DNA from: Alphaproteobacteria bacterium
GTDB taxonomy: Bacteria; Pseudomonadota; Alphaproteobacteria; Micropepsales; Micropepsaceae
DNA length: 64,000 nt
Assembly: GCA_025350465.1 (NCBI GenBank)
Contig: JANXXU010000011.1
Coordinates: forward strand, 1-64,000
Direction of reading: 5' to 3'
Part shown: positions 7,502 to 17,670 of the stretch, piece after piece
Layout: each line of letters begins with the position of its first letter
Position numbering within the stretch: position 1 is the first letter of the stretch
Notes under the pieces: generated by a model
Seen by the model: only the letters and a program-made list of their open reading frames with translations
Told to the model about the DNA's origin: nothing
Database searches by the model: none
Position numbers and translations under genes: made by a program

Positions 7502-8167
7502 TTAGATCGAGACCAGGGTCTCGGATTTCTGGGTTTCTTGGTCTTTACGCGGGCGCTCGATTCCGGCGCCGCCGTCGTCGAGACCGTTCAGCAGCAAGTG
7601 GACGACGCCGTCCAATTCCCGCTCGAGCTTGTCGTAGGTGAGCTTCGACCAGAGTTGCGGATAGACGAATTTCATTGTCGCCGATTGGATCATTTCGGCC
7701 GTGAACACCACGTCCTCCACGACGAATTCGCCGCTCGAATTTCCCGCCGCCAAAATCTCTGTCAGCAACGCGCGCTGAAGCGCCATCTGGCGGTTCGCAT
7801 ATTGCGGCCGTTCCGCCGAAATCACGCGTGCCATCTCATAAATTTGCTTGTCGAACTCGAGCTGATTGTAGGTGATGTGCATGTGGGAGAAGAGGAAATC
7901 GCGAAGCTTTTGGCGGGCTGTTTTGCCCGCCAGCTTGACCACCTCTCGAAGCTTGGCGAGGGTAACTTCTCCGGCTGCCTGCGAGATGGCTTCCGCGATG
8001 TCGAGCTTTCCCGGGAAGTACCGGTAGAGGTTGCCCGGCGACATGCTACAATCCGCAGCAATCTCCGCCATCGTCGTCTTCGCGTAACCGTAATGCAGGA
8101 ACCGTTTTCTCGCCGCTTCTAGGATGTTTCCTCGGATAGTGTTTTTGCACAACATTTGTGCGTACAT
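7502..8167 (-). CDS. TetR-family transcriptional regulator
   Basis: 221 residues from ATG 8167. The N-terminal helix-turn-helix is typical: ILEAARKRFLHYGYAKTTM, then EIAADCSMSPGNLYRYFPGK. A helical ligand-binding domain of about 150 residues follows. The frame stays open upstream for another 540 nt, but that part overlaps gpsA antisense and is not coding. The gene is divergent from gpsA with 64 bp between starts, and the small membrane peptide lies downstream. The ligand and regulon are unknown; the adjacent peptide gene and gpsA are the obvious candidates. Confidence 0.88.
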   Translation of the reverse strand: MYAQMLCKNTIRGNILEAARKRFLHYGYAKTTMAEIAADCSMSPGNLYRYFPGKLDIAEAISQAAGEVTLAKLREVVKLAGKTARQKLRDFLFSHMHITYNQLEFDKQIYEMARVISAERPQYANRQMALQRALLTEILAAGNSSGEFVVEDVVFTAEMIQSATMKFVYPQLWSKLTYDKLERELDGVVHLLLNGLDDGGAGIERPRKDQETQKSETLVSI

Positions 8168-8231
8168 ATGACACCATCTGAGTAAATATTCAACAAAACA
8201 TTCACAGCCATCGCGGGACCGTGAAGCCGCT

Positions 8232-9227
8232 GTGTCGAATCTCAAGGGGATAAACCATGTCGGCGTCGCCGGAGCCGGCGCCTGGGGCACGGCTTTGGCT
8301 TTGGCTACCAGCCGCGCCGGCCGGCGGACGACACTCTGGGCGAGAGAGCAAGCCGTCGTCGACATGGTTAATAAAAGTCGCGAAAACAAGGCGTTTCTCG
8401 CTGGCGTTCCGCTAGCCGACGGAATCGTCGCGAGCTCCTCGCTTGCCGATCTCGCCGTCTGCGATCTCGTCCTTCTCGCCTCGCCGGCCCAACATCTAAG
8501 AGCCGCCGCGAAGGGTCTGGCAGAGCATCTTTCGCCCCACACCCCGGTCCTTATCTGCGCCAAAGGCATTGAACGCGAAACGGGCAAGCTGATGACAGAA
8601 GTGGCGACGGAAGCGGCACCCAGCCTCGACTTCGGCATGCTGTCGGGCCCGAGTTTTGCGATCGAAGTCGCGCGCGGGCTGCCCGTCGCCGTCACTCTCG
8701 CGTTCAAGGATGCCGAGCGCGCCGTGCGGCTCGCTTACGCGTTGAGTGGGCCATCGTTGCGCCCTTATGTGTCGACCGATGTCGTCGGCGTCGCCGTCGG
8801 CGGTGCGGTGAAGAACGTGCTCGCCATTGCTTGCGGTATCATCGAAGGACGTAGCTTGGGCGAAAGTGCGCGTGCCGCGCTGACCGCACGCGGATTTGCC
8901 GAAATGGTCCGCTTCGGCACGGCGCTGGGCGCAAGACCTGAAACGCTTTCGGGCCTGAGCGGTTTGGGAGATTTGATTTTGACGGCGTCGAGCCACCAGT
9001 CGCGCAACTTCTCGCTCGGCGTTCAACTGGCACATGGCGGTCGTCGCGAGGCTGACGCCCCTCTTGCCGAAGGTGCCGATACCGCAGACGCTTTGCTCGT
9101 CCGCGCACGCGCCGTCAAAGTCGAGATGCCGATCGCCGAAGCGGTTGCGGCCATCTTGCGCGGCACCATCGACGTCGACACTGCGATCCGAAGCCTTCTG
9201 GCGCGGCCGCTCAAATCGGAGGTCTAA
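8232..9227 (+). CDS. gpsA: NAD(P)-dependent glycerol-3-phosphate dehydrogenase
   Basis: Makes sn-glycerol-3-phosphate from dihydroxyacetone phosphate for phospholipid synthesis. 331 residues from a GTG start. It has the Rossmann motif GVAGAGAWGTALA, CAKGIE, the SGPSFA loop and the conserved catalytic segment GGAVKNVLAIACGI. The C-terminal helical domain includes GLSGLGDLILT. It follows tsaD on the same strand, interrupted by the oppositely oriented peptide and TetR genes. EVE-domain and Rieske genes lie downstream. Confidence 0.95.
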   Translation: MSNLKGINHVGVAGAGAWGTALALATSRAGRRTTLWAREQAVVDMVNKSRENKAFLAGVPLADGIVASSSLADLAVCDLVLLASPAQHLRAAAKGLAEHLSPHTPVLICAKGIERETGKLMTEVATEAAPSLDFGMLSGPSFAIEVARGLPVAVTLAFKDAERAVRLAYALSGPSLRPYVSTDVVGVAVGGAVKNVLAIACGIIEGRSLGESARAALTARGFAEMVRFGTALGARPETLSGLSGLGDLILTASSHQSRNFSLGVQLAHGGRREADAPLAEGADTADALLVRARAVKVEMPIAEAVAAILRGTIDVDTAIRSLLARPLKSEV

Positions 9228-9238
9228 AGGGAGACGAT

Positions 9239-9661
9239 ATGGCGTATTGGCTGATGAAGACCGAGGCCGAGACCTTCGGTTGGAAGGATCAAGTTCAGCG
9301 CGGCAAGAAAGGCGAGCCTTGGACAGGCGTGCGTAACTTTCAAGCGCGCGCCAATTTGAAAGAAATGAAAAAGGGCGACCTCGCGTTTTTCTATCACACC
9401 GGCGACGAGAAGGCCGTCGTCGGTATCGTCAAGGTGATCAAAGAACACTATCCCGATCCCACCGCCGAAGGCGGCCCGTGGGTCGTCGTCGACGTTGAAG
9501 CGGTCGAACCGTTCAAGAAGCACGTGACGCTCGCCCAGGTCAAAGCCGAACCGAAATTGAAGGATATGATCTTGGTCAAATATTCACGTCTCTCCGTTCA
9601 ACCGGTGAAGGACGATGAATGGGCGTTGATCTGCAAAATGGGTGGAATGAAGACGAAGTGA
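9239..9661 (+). CDS. EVE-domain protein
   Basis: 140 residues, all EVE (PUA-like) domain, which binds modified bases in RNA or DNA. The hallmark YWLMKTE start, the WTGVRNFQARANLKEMKKGD segment (Trp, Asn and Arg lining the pocket) and the YSRLSVQPV C-terminal stretch are present. It starts 11 nt after gpsA, so it is likely co-transcribed. Many alphaproteobacteria have this stand-alone EVE gene near gpsA and tsaD. The physiological ligand is not known. Confidence 0.9.
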   Translation: MAYWLMKTEAETFGWKDQVQRGKKGEPWTGVRNFQARANLKEMKKGDLAFFYHTGDEKAVVGIVKVIKEHYPDPTAEGGPWVVVDVEAVEPFKKHVTLAQVKAEPKLKDMILVKYSRLSVQPVKDDEWALICKMGGMKTK

Positions 9662-9918
9662 GACACGCCGGCCCCGCTGCGCTCGATCAACTCGAGCCGC
9701 TGCTCGTCGAGATGCGCAACTGCGCGGGTTTGCGGGAGCGCAAGCGCGGCGCCTTCTACCGCGGCAGCAGCGGCTTCCTCCACTTCCACGAAGACCCCGA
9801 AGGTTTCTTCGCCGACGTCAAACTCAAGACCGGCGGCGACTTCAGCCGCTTCCGCGTTTCGACCTCGGCCGAACGCAAGCGCTTCCTCGCCGCCGCACGC
9901 AAGGCGGCCACCTCGTGA
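9658..9918 (+). CDS. Conserved-looking 86-residue protein of unknown function
   Basis: It starts at a GTG that overlaps the EVE stop (GTGA) and ends in another GTGA that starts the Rieske gene, so three products are translationally coupled. The central stretch reads KRGAFYRGSSGFLHFHEDP, then FFADVKL. The aromatic/His/Glu/Asp cluster could bind a metal or nucleic acid. The rest is basic. I recall short proteins with a similar FLHFHED core in other proteobacteria but know of no assigned function. A longer start at 9619 would overlap EVE and is less likely. Confidence 0.7.
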   Translation: MRHAGPAALDQLEPLLVEMRNCAGLRERKRGAFYRGSSGFLHFHEDPEGFFADVKLKTGGDFSRFRVSTSAERKRFLAAARKAATS

Positions 9919-10244
9919 GCATAATCCTCTGCCGCGTCGATGAAATCGCAGAAGGAACGGCGCGCAGCTTCGTCATCGGCGGGGGCACCGCACGCCGCGA
10001 CATCGTCGTCGCCCGCAAAGACGGCCACATCTTCGCCTATGAGAATTCCTGCCCGCACGAAGGCACGCCCCTCGAAACCTTCCCCGACAAATTCCTCAAC
10101 CAAGACGGCTCGCTCTTCGTCTGCTCGACCCACGGCGCGAGATTCCGCATCGAAGACGGTTTTTGCGTCAGCGGACCTTGTGAGGGGAAAGCGTTAATGT
10201 CCGTCGCAGTCTTGATCGAGCACGGAAGGCTCTCAGTCGAATGA
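9915..10244 (+). CDS. Rieske-type [2Fe-2S] ferredoxin-like protein
   Basis: 109 residues forming a single Rieske domain. The cluster ligands are Cys46-Pro-His48 and Cys70-Ser-Thr-His73, with the usual insertion between them. It has no membrane anchor or signal peptide, so it is cytoplasmic and probably carries electrons, or is a small subunit, for an unidentified oxygenase. No oxygenase is adjacent. The GTG start overlaps the previous stop by 4 nt, and the stop itself overlaps an ATG (ATGA at 10241) that opens only a short frame. Confidence 0.85.
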   Translation: MSIILCRVDEIAEGTARSFVIGGGTARRDIVVARKDGHIFAYENSCPHEGTPLETFPDKFLNQDGSLFVCSTHGARFRIEDGFCVSGPCEGKALMSVAVLIEHGRLSVE

Positions 10245-10287
10245 CAAGCATCGACGAACCGAGCCTGCGACGAAGCGTCGTGGTCGG

Positions 10288-11193
10288 TTGGCGGCGCTCC
10301 TAAGCGTGCTCGTGCCCGGCCTTGGTTATCTTTACGTTGGTCGGCGCGGACGTGCAGCGGTCATGCTCGGCCTCGCTCTCATAATGCCCATCTTTGCGTT
10401 TGCCGTCGCACTCGGATCATTTGCGGCCTTCGTGACGTTCCTGATTTTTTGGTGGGCGCTCTATTTCGGATCTGCAGGCAATGCATGGCTGTTGGCGGGT
10501 CGTCCTTCAGCCGATGCAAAGCGGCGCTGGTACGAATACGCTGCTTTTGTGCTTGGAGCTTTGGCTGCGCTCGGTTTCATCGAGTTCACGGTGCTTCGCG
10601 AAAACCGCGTCGGCGCGACAATGTATCATACGTATTATATGCCGAGCTGGTCGATGAAGCCGGCATTGACGGTCGGGGACCTATTCGCCGTGCGGCCGAC
10701 GAAGCCTGACGCGGAACCACGTCGCGGGCAAATCATCATATACAAAAGCCCCCATGCCGGAGACTTGCACGTCAGTCGTATCATAGCGATCGCAGGCGAT
10801 ACCATTGAGCTGAGCGGCAACGATCTAAAGATCAACGGTGCATTCGTACCCACACGAAAGCTCTGCGGTCCGATCAGTGTCTCCGAAGATGATCCCGACG
10901 GAAGTCTTTTTGAAGAGATGCTGAAACCGACCGTTCGCTATCATGTCCTTCGATCCGCGATGAGCGGAAGCGGGATGTGGCAAGATTCGATCGTTGTGCC
11001 AGCTGGACGCGTATTCATAGTGAGCGACAATCGCCCAAATGCAATCGACAGCCGGGTTTTTGGGCCACTGCCTATTGGAAATATCGTGGGCGTTCCGATT
11101 TATGTTCTTTGGTCGCGCGACTGGGGCCGCATTGGTTTGTCGCTGACTGAATCGCGACCTGATGAAGACGGGCCGCGCGCATGCGTGCGCTAA
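10288..11193 (+). CDS. Signal peptidase I-like membrane protein, catalytic Lys absent
   Basis: About 301 residues. The N-terminal half has several membrane helices (about 3-15, 22-70 and 83-102). The C-terminal half is an S26 domain: nucleophile Ser122 in MPSWSMKPAL, box D at 160-171 and box E in SDNRPNAIDSRVFGP. In box D the residue before the conserved Arg, normally the general-base Lys, is Ser163 (HVSRIIAIAGD). The start is uncertain: TTG 10288 is the only start-like codon in frame, while the expected ATG (10241, overlapping the Rieske stop) is in another frame. The gene may be frameshifted near its start. Its stop shares CTAA with doc. Confidence 0.75.
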   Translation: MAALLSVLVPGLGYLYVGRRGRAAVMLGLALIMPIFAFAVALGSFAAFVTFLIFWWALYFGSAGNAWLLAGRPSADAKRRWYEYAAFVLGALAALGFIEFTVLRENRVGATMYHTYYMPSWSMKPALTVGDLFAVRPTKPDAEPRRGQIIIYKSPHAGDLHVSRIIAIAGDTIELSGNDLKINGAFVPTRKLCGPISVSEDDPDGSLFEEMLKPTVRYHVLRSAMSGSGMWQDSIVVPAGRVFIVSDNRPNAIDSRVFGPLPIGNIVGVPIYVLWSRDWGRIGLSLTESRPDEDGPRACVR

Positions 11194-11582
11194 GATTTGA
11201 TCTTGACCGCGTGTCGTTTGAACCAATCAGCTAATTCGGCTTCGCTGACCTCGCCGGCCGCAAGGCGAAGGAACGTCGTGTATTTTTCGTCGTGTTCCGC
11301 CTCGACGCGAAAGCCGTTCAAACTCAAGAAGAGCAGTGACACGACGTAAGCCGTTCGCTTGTTGCCGTCGGAAAATGGATGATTGGACGCGATGCCGAAC
11401 GCATAGGCTGCGGCCAGATCGAACAGGGTGGGCGTTTCATAGGCGAACTTATTTTGCGGCCGCGCCAACGCCGACAGCAACGCACCTTCATCGCGCACGC
11501 CCGGCAGTCCGCCATGCTCCGCGATTTGCCGGTTGTGTATTGCAAGGACCGCTTCGTCCAACACCCAGATCGGCTCGGCCAT
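11190..11582 (-). CDS. doc: Doc-type toxin (Fic superfamily)
   Basis: 130 residues. The Fic signature HPFSDGNKRTA is intact, as is the N-terminal helix with HNRQIAEHGG typical of Doc. Doc proteins phosphorylate EF-Tu and stop translation. The gene starts 4 nt after the AbrB-type antitoxin, in the standard antitoxin-first order. Phd is the classical partner of Doc; here the partner is a SpoVT/AbrB-fold protein instead. The complete active-site motif suggests a functional toxin. Confidence 0.92.
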   Translation of the reverse strand: MAEPIWVLDEAVLAIHNRQIAEHGGLPGVRDEGALLSALARPQNKFAYETPTLFDLAAAYAFGIASNHPFSDGNKRTAYVVSLLFLSLNGFRVEAEHDEKYTTFLRLAAGEVSEAELADWFKRHAVKIKS

Positions 11583-11586
11583 GTGG

Positions 11587-11811
11587 CTACTTCGCGAGGG
11601 CCTTCAGCACATCACGATCCTCGCGCATTATTTTTTCGGCCGCGCCCAGTTGCTCCGCCACGTCCTTGTTGTACGGCGTCAGCAAAAATCCATCGGCGAT
11701 TTCGGTCAGGTAAATCGTATCGCCCTTTTGGACGCGCAATTTCTCCAGTGCGGCCTTTGGTAAAACAACGCCTGTCGAGCTTCCAATCGTTGTGAGTTTC
11801 AATGGGATCAT
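11587..11811 (-). CDS. AbrB/MazE-family antitoxin
   Basis: 74 residues. The N-terminal swapped-hairpin AbrB domain is clear: KLTTIGSSTGVVLPKAALEKL, then VQKGDTIYLTE. The C-terminal 30 residues (KDVAEQLGAAEKIMREDRD) are helical and would wrap around Doc. As for other antitoxins, it probably represses its own operon together with Doc. An AT-rich inverted repeat that fits this role lies 28 nt upstream. Confidence 0.88.
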   Translation of the reverse strand: MIPLKLTTIGSSTGVVLPKAALEKLRVQKGDTIYLTEIADGFLLTPYNKDVAEQLGAAEKIMREDRDVLKALAK

Positions 11812-11838
11812 TGGCTCTCGTGCCTCATAATCCGATAA

Positions 11839-11856
11839 TTATAACAAATGTTATAA
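11839..11856. promoter_or_regulatory. Inverted repeat, likely operator of the toxin-antitoxin pair
   Basis: TTATAAC-AAAT-GTTATAA is a perfect 7-bp inverted repeat with a 4-nt spacer in an AT-rich patch (GATAATTATAAC) that can also serve as a -10 element. It lies immediately upstream of the antitoxin start. AbrB-type antitoxins bind AT-rich palindromes over their own promoters. Confidence 0.6.
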
Positions 11857-11871
11857 CGTTCGATCAATACC

Positions 11872-12621
11872 TTAGTTCGCCTGCATGAACGCCTCGAAGT
11901 CTCGCACCAGCGCCTTCTTCGCCGCCTTCACGATGCGCTCGCCTTTTTCGGGCGTGGCTTGCGATGGGTCCGAGCCGATCCGCCCGTCGGGAAACTGGCG
12001 GCGATAATCGTCCGCATCGCGGATGGAGCCGGTCGGTGCGATCTTCGGCGACATCTCGACCTGTTTCACGGCTTCGGGATAGGCGTAATAGGTCACCGAG
12101 ACTTCCGACGCGGTCGCGTGGCTGCCCTCGCCGACCGGAAACATTTCGCGGCAGAGTTCGCCGACGCCGGGCAGTTCCCACCAATTGCGCAAGAACAGCT
12201 TCACTGGCCGCCGGTTCGAACCGGCCCGCTGAAAGCTGTATTCCGAGTAGATCTCGGCGAAGGCCGAATTGATCGGCGCGATGTTGCCGCCATGGCCGTT
12301 GAACCAATAGATCCGCTCGAAGCCGTGGCGAATGAGCGATGAGGCCCAATCGTACATCGACGCAATCATCGTCGAAGGCCGCAGGGTGATCGTACCCGCG
12401 AAGCCCAGATGATGTTGCGCCGAGCCGACATTGAACGTCGGCCCGATCAGGATGCCGCTGTCGTCGCCGGCATGTTTGGCGATCACCTCCGGGCAGATTG
12501 CGTCGCAACCGAGAAGCCCGTTCGGGCCGTGCTGTTCGGTCGAGCCGATCGGCACGATGAGCCCATTGGATCGCTTCAGATAGGCGTCGATTTCTGGCCA
12601 GGACGATTGATGAAGTTGCAT
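11872..12621 (-). CDS. Creatininase-family amidohydrolase
   Basis: About 249 residues from ATG 12621, which begins MQLHQSSWPEIDAYL. Metal-binding signatures of the family are present: the IGSTEQHGP motif (Glu, His), the CDAICPEV Asp, HHLGF and NGHGGNIAP. The family hydrolyses cyclic amides such as creatinine and includes enzymes of FAPy and cofactor metabolism. The substrate here cannot be told. An ATG at 12681 would add an unconserved Thr/Ala-rich stretch and is less likely. It is divergent from the CoA-transferase gene with 86 bp between starts. Confidence 0.88.
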   Translation of the reverse strand: MQLHQSSWPEIDAYLKRSNGLIVPIGSTEQHGPNGLLGCDAICPEVIAKHAGDDSGILIGPTFNVGSAQHHLGFAGTITLRPSTMIASMYDWASSLIRHGFERIYWFNGHGGNIAPINSAFAEIYSEYSFQRAGSNRRPVKLFLRNWWELPGVGELCREMFPVGEGSHATASEVSVTYYAYPEAVKQVEMSPKIAPTGSIRDADDYRRQFPDGRIGSDPSQATPEKGERIVKAAKKALVRDFEAFMQAN

Positions 12622-12707
12622 GTGAATCTTCGTTTCCGCGCTTGCCGTTGCTGGCGTTTGCCGCCACGTTTGAGGGGCCAAGCTATCGCGACTAAGGACC
12701 GAATTCC

Positions 12708-13868
12708 ATGCACCAAGGCAAGACCGGGCCGCTTCACGGCATCCGCATCGTCGATCTGACCCAGTTCATCCTGGGGCCTTACGCGACGCAAAACCTTGGC
12801 GATCTCGGCGCCGATGTCATCAAGGTCGAGGAGCCGGGCGGCGATCGCCAGCGCCGCCAGGGCAAGGCGCCGAAGTCCGACACGATGGGCCCGGTGTTTG
12901 TCGCCCTCAACCGCAACAAGCGCTCGGTCGCCATCGACCTGAAGTCGGAGCCCGGCAAGCGTGCTCTGACCAAATTGATCAAGACCGCGCATGTCTTCAT
13001 CCACAATATGCGACCTGAGGCGATCAAGCGCCTCGGCTTTTCGTACGCCGAAGTCTCGGCGATCAAGCCCGATATCGTCTATGTCGAAGCCGTCGGCTAC
13101 GCCTCGAACGGGCCCTATGCCGGGCTGCAGTCGTTCGACGATCTGGTGCAAGCCGCGAGCGGCACGGGCTCGCTGATCCCGCTCGTCGAAAAGGCGAGCG
13201 ATTTGCGTTTGATCCCCGGATATATCGCCGACAAGACGGTCGGCCTCTTCGCCGCGATCGCGACGTTGGCCGCGCTCAATCATCAGGCGCGCACGGGCGA
13301 GGGCCAGTTCGTCGAAGTACCGATGCTCGAAACCTTCACCGGCTTCATGCTCGCCGAACATTTGTGGGGTCAAACTTATGATCCGCCGACCGGCAAGATC
13401 GGTTCGACTACCGCGCTGACACCGCACCGCAAACCTTACAAGTCCAAGGACGGCTTCATCGCCGTACTGCCGGCGGCGCGCGAACAATCGACGAAGTTCT
13501 TGGAGCTTGGCGGCATTCCCGACGCCTACAACAGCGAGCGGTTTTTGTCGGCGCCCGCGGGCTCTCGCGTCGAGGTCTACTACGCCATGATGCGCGAAGC
13601 TGCCGCGACCAAGACGACCGAAGAATGGATGCGCATCTGCGCCGAGAATTCGATTCCCGCGATGCGCGCCAACGAACTCTCGACCGTGTTCGAAGATCCG
13701 CATCTCAAGGCGACCGGCTTCTTCGAAATGCGCGAAATCGCGGGCGAGGGGCGTTACCGCGCGATGCGCCCGGGCCTGAGGTTCTCCAAGACGCCAAGCT
13801 CGATCCGCTTCGACCCGCCCAAAATCGGCGAGCACACGGACGAAATTTTGCGCGAGGTGGGCGACTAA
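12708..13868 (+). CDS. Family III CoA transferase (CaiB/BaiF)
   Basis: 386 residues. Typical opening GPLHGIRIVDLTQFILGPYAT, then DLGADVIKVEEPGGD and the LNRNKRSVAIDLKS motif. The region carrying the catalytic Asp fits PGYIADKTVG. Members move CoA between carboxylic acids, for example formyl-, carnitine- or succinyl-CoA. The acceptor cannot be predicted. It is followed 84 nt downstream by acetyl-CoA synthetase, so the pair may activate organic acids. Confidence 0.9.
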   Translation: MHQGKTGPLHGIRIVDLTQFILGPYATQNLGDLGADVIKVEEPGGDRQRRQGKAPKSDTMGPVFVALNRNKRSVAIDLKSEPGKRALTKLIKTAHVFIHNMRPEAIKRLGFSYAEVSAIKPDIVYVEAVGYASNGPYAGLQSFDDLVQAASGTGSLIPLVEKASDLRLIPGYIADKTVGLFAAIATLAALNHQARTGEGQFVEVPMLETFTGFMLAEHLWGQTYDPPTGKIGSTTALTPHRKPYKSKDGFIAVLPAAREQSTKFLELGGIPDAYNSERFLSAPAGSRVEVYYAMMREAAATKTTEEWMRICAENSIPAMRANELSTVFEDPHLKATGFFEMREIAGEGRYRAMRPGLRFSKTPSSIRFDPPKIGEHTDEILREVGD

Positions 13869-13952
13869 CGGCCTGCTTGCGGTTGAGTGCTTGCCGCCCG
13901 CTCCTTCGCCGACACATAATCGGTCAAAACAACATCGCCGAGGAGACGCCAC

Positions 13953-15887
<1,935 letters not shown>

Positions 15888-15908
15888 TCGTGCCGATTTG
15901 ATACCTTC

Positions 15909-17639
15909 ATGACCTTTCGCGTACTCGTCGTCGGCGCCACCGGTGCCTTTGGCCGCCGCCTCGTCGAGCAATTGGCCGCGACGACCGATTGCGAAATTAT
16001 TCTCGCCGGACGCAACAGCGCGAAACTCGACGCTGCAGTCATGAGACTGAACGGCAAGGTCCTAAACCGGGTGATCGAAGGTGCAATTCTTGACAAAGAC
16101 ACCGTTCACGCGGCGCGCCTTCGTGCCTTGAACGTGAATTGCGTGGTCGATGCCGCGGGGCCCTTCCAAAACGCGGAGCCTGCGCTAGCCCGCGCCGCGA
16201 TCGCGGCCGGCGTGCACTATATCGATCTTGCCGACGCGCGTGATTTCGTGGCTCGATTTCCCGAGCTCGACGGCGAAGCGAAAGCCGCCGGCGTGCTGGC
16301 GGTGACGGGCGCCAGTTCGACGCCCGCGCTGTCGAATGCGGTCATCGACCGTTTGACGGCAGGCTGGCAGCGCGTCGACGACGTGGCGATCGCAATCTCG
16401 CCCGGGAACCGGGCGCAGCCCGGCCTTTCCGTCGTCGAAGCGATTTTGAGCTACACCGGAAAACCCGTTCGCGTGTGGCGAAACCGCGGCTGGGTGACGC
16501 GGCCTGGCTGGGGCGATTTGATCCTCGAAGACATGCCGGAGATCGGCAACCGCTGGCTATCGCTGTGCGAGACGCCCGATCTCGACATCGTGCCCGCCCG
16601 TTTCCCAAGCGTGCGCACTGCCGTGTTCCGTGCCGGGGTCGAACTCGGGATATTTCATGTCGGATTGTGGCTCTTGAGCTTCGCGGTAAGGTTGCGCTTG
16701 GTGCGTTCGCTAACGCCATATGCGCGTCTCTTCCACGATATTTTCGAAGGCTTCAGTGCCTTCGGTCATGAACGCGGCGGAATGACGGTGAAGGTCGAAG
16801 GCGTGGATGCGCGCGGACGGCGCGCGCTTGCGCGCTGGTCTCTGAGCGCCGACGGCGACGGCCCGAACATTCCGATCCTGCCGGCGCTGGCTCTCATCCG
16901 CCAATGGAGCAAACAGGGGCCCGGCGACGCCGGCGCCAAGGTCTGTGCAGGGCTACTCGATCTTGCCGCGCTCGAAAATGAATTCGCTCGCCTGAAGATT
17001 CGCACGCGCAGCGAAACCTGGCCCGGCAACGACGCGCCGGTGATGGCGCAGGCGATGGGTGGCGCATTCGAGACCATGCCCTCTCTCGTCCGGCATATTC
17101 ACGCGCCGTCTCCGCGGATCGACCTCGAGGGCCGCGTTGACATCGACGGTGCGGCGAGCTGGGTTGGCCAGCTGATATCGCGCGTCGTCGGTTTCGCGAA
17201 CACGGCTCGCGACCTGCATGCCTTCGTTTCAATCGAGCGCGCGGGACTTGATGAGATTTGGACGCGCCGCTTCGGCACCGACAGCTTCACGAGCCGCATG
17301 AGCGCCTCGCGCTTCGGCGGCCTTTGCGAATCGTTTGGCCCCATTGTGCTTGAGCTCGAGGCTCAGGCGACTTCGCGCGGCTTCGCACTGACCGTCAGGC
17401 GTTGGCGCTTGGGCGCGATACCGTTGCCGCGCTTCTTGATGCCGGCGACGCGTGCTCAGGTCGGCATAGATGATCAAGCCCGATACACGTTCGACGTGTG
17501 GATCGGCATGCCTTTGGTCGGGCGCCTGATCCACTATCGCGGTTGGCTGTTGGAGACCGCTGCCCAACCGGTGATCGATTCCGCAATGACAAACAATTTA
17601 GCCAGCCAACCACTCGCCAAGGCCCCAACGCGCGGCTAA
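15909..17639 (+). CDS. Saccharopine-dehydrogenase-like NAD(P) protein with DUF4166-like C-terminus
   Basis: 576 residues. The N-terminal Rossmann domain (FRVLVVGATGAFGRRLVEQL, then AGRNSAKLD) and the VDAAGPFQ and TGASSTPALSNAVID motifs match the saccharopine dehydrogenase NADP-binding family. The last 170 residues resemble DUF4166, which is often fused to it. The reaction is unknown; it is probably not lysine synthesis. It begins 21 nt after acs. A hydrophobic patch near residue 240-260 suggests membrane contact. Confidence 0.8.
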   Translation: MTFRVLVVGATGAFGRRLVEQLAATTDCEIILAGRNSAKLDAAVMRLNGKVLNRVIEGAILDKDTVHAARLRALNVNCVVDAAGPFQNAEPALARAAIAAGVHYIDLADARDFVARFPELDGEAKAAGVLAVTGASSTPALSNAVIDRLTAGWQRVDDVAIAISPGNRAQPGLSVVEAILSYTGKPVRVWRNRGWVTRPGWGDLILEDMPEIGNRWLSLCETPDLDIVPARFPSVRTAVFRAGVELGIFHVGLWLLSFAVRLRLVRSLTPYARLFHDIFEGFSAFGHERGGMTVKVEGVDARGRRALARWSLSADGDGPNIPILPALALIRQWSKQGPGDAGAKVCAGLLDLAALENEFARLKIRTRSETWPGNDAPVMAQAMGGAFETMPSLVRHIHAPSPRIDLEGRVDIDGAASWVGQLISRVVGFANTARDLHAFVSIERAGLDEIWTRRFGTDSFTSRMSASRFGGLCESFGPIVLELEAQATSRGFALTVRRWRLGAIPLPRFLMPATRAQVGIDDQARYTFDVWIGMPLVGRLIHYRGWLLETAAQPVIDSAMTNNLASQPLAKAPTRG

Positions 17640-17670
17640 GAGTCCCGCCCTCAAATCAGGGAGCGTCCGA

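Noticed and set aside
8168-8707. Long N-terminal extension of the TetR frame
   Set aside because: It overlaps gpsA antisense, and the TetR helix-turn-helix begins just after ATG 8167.
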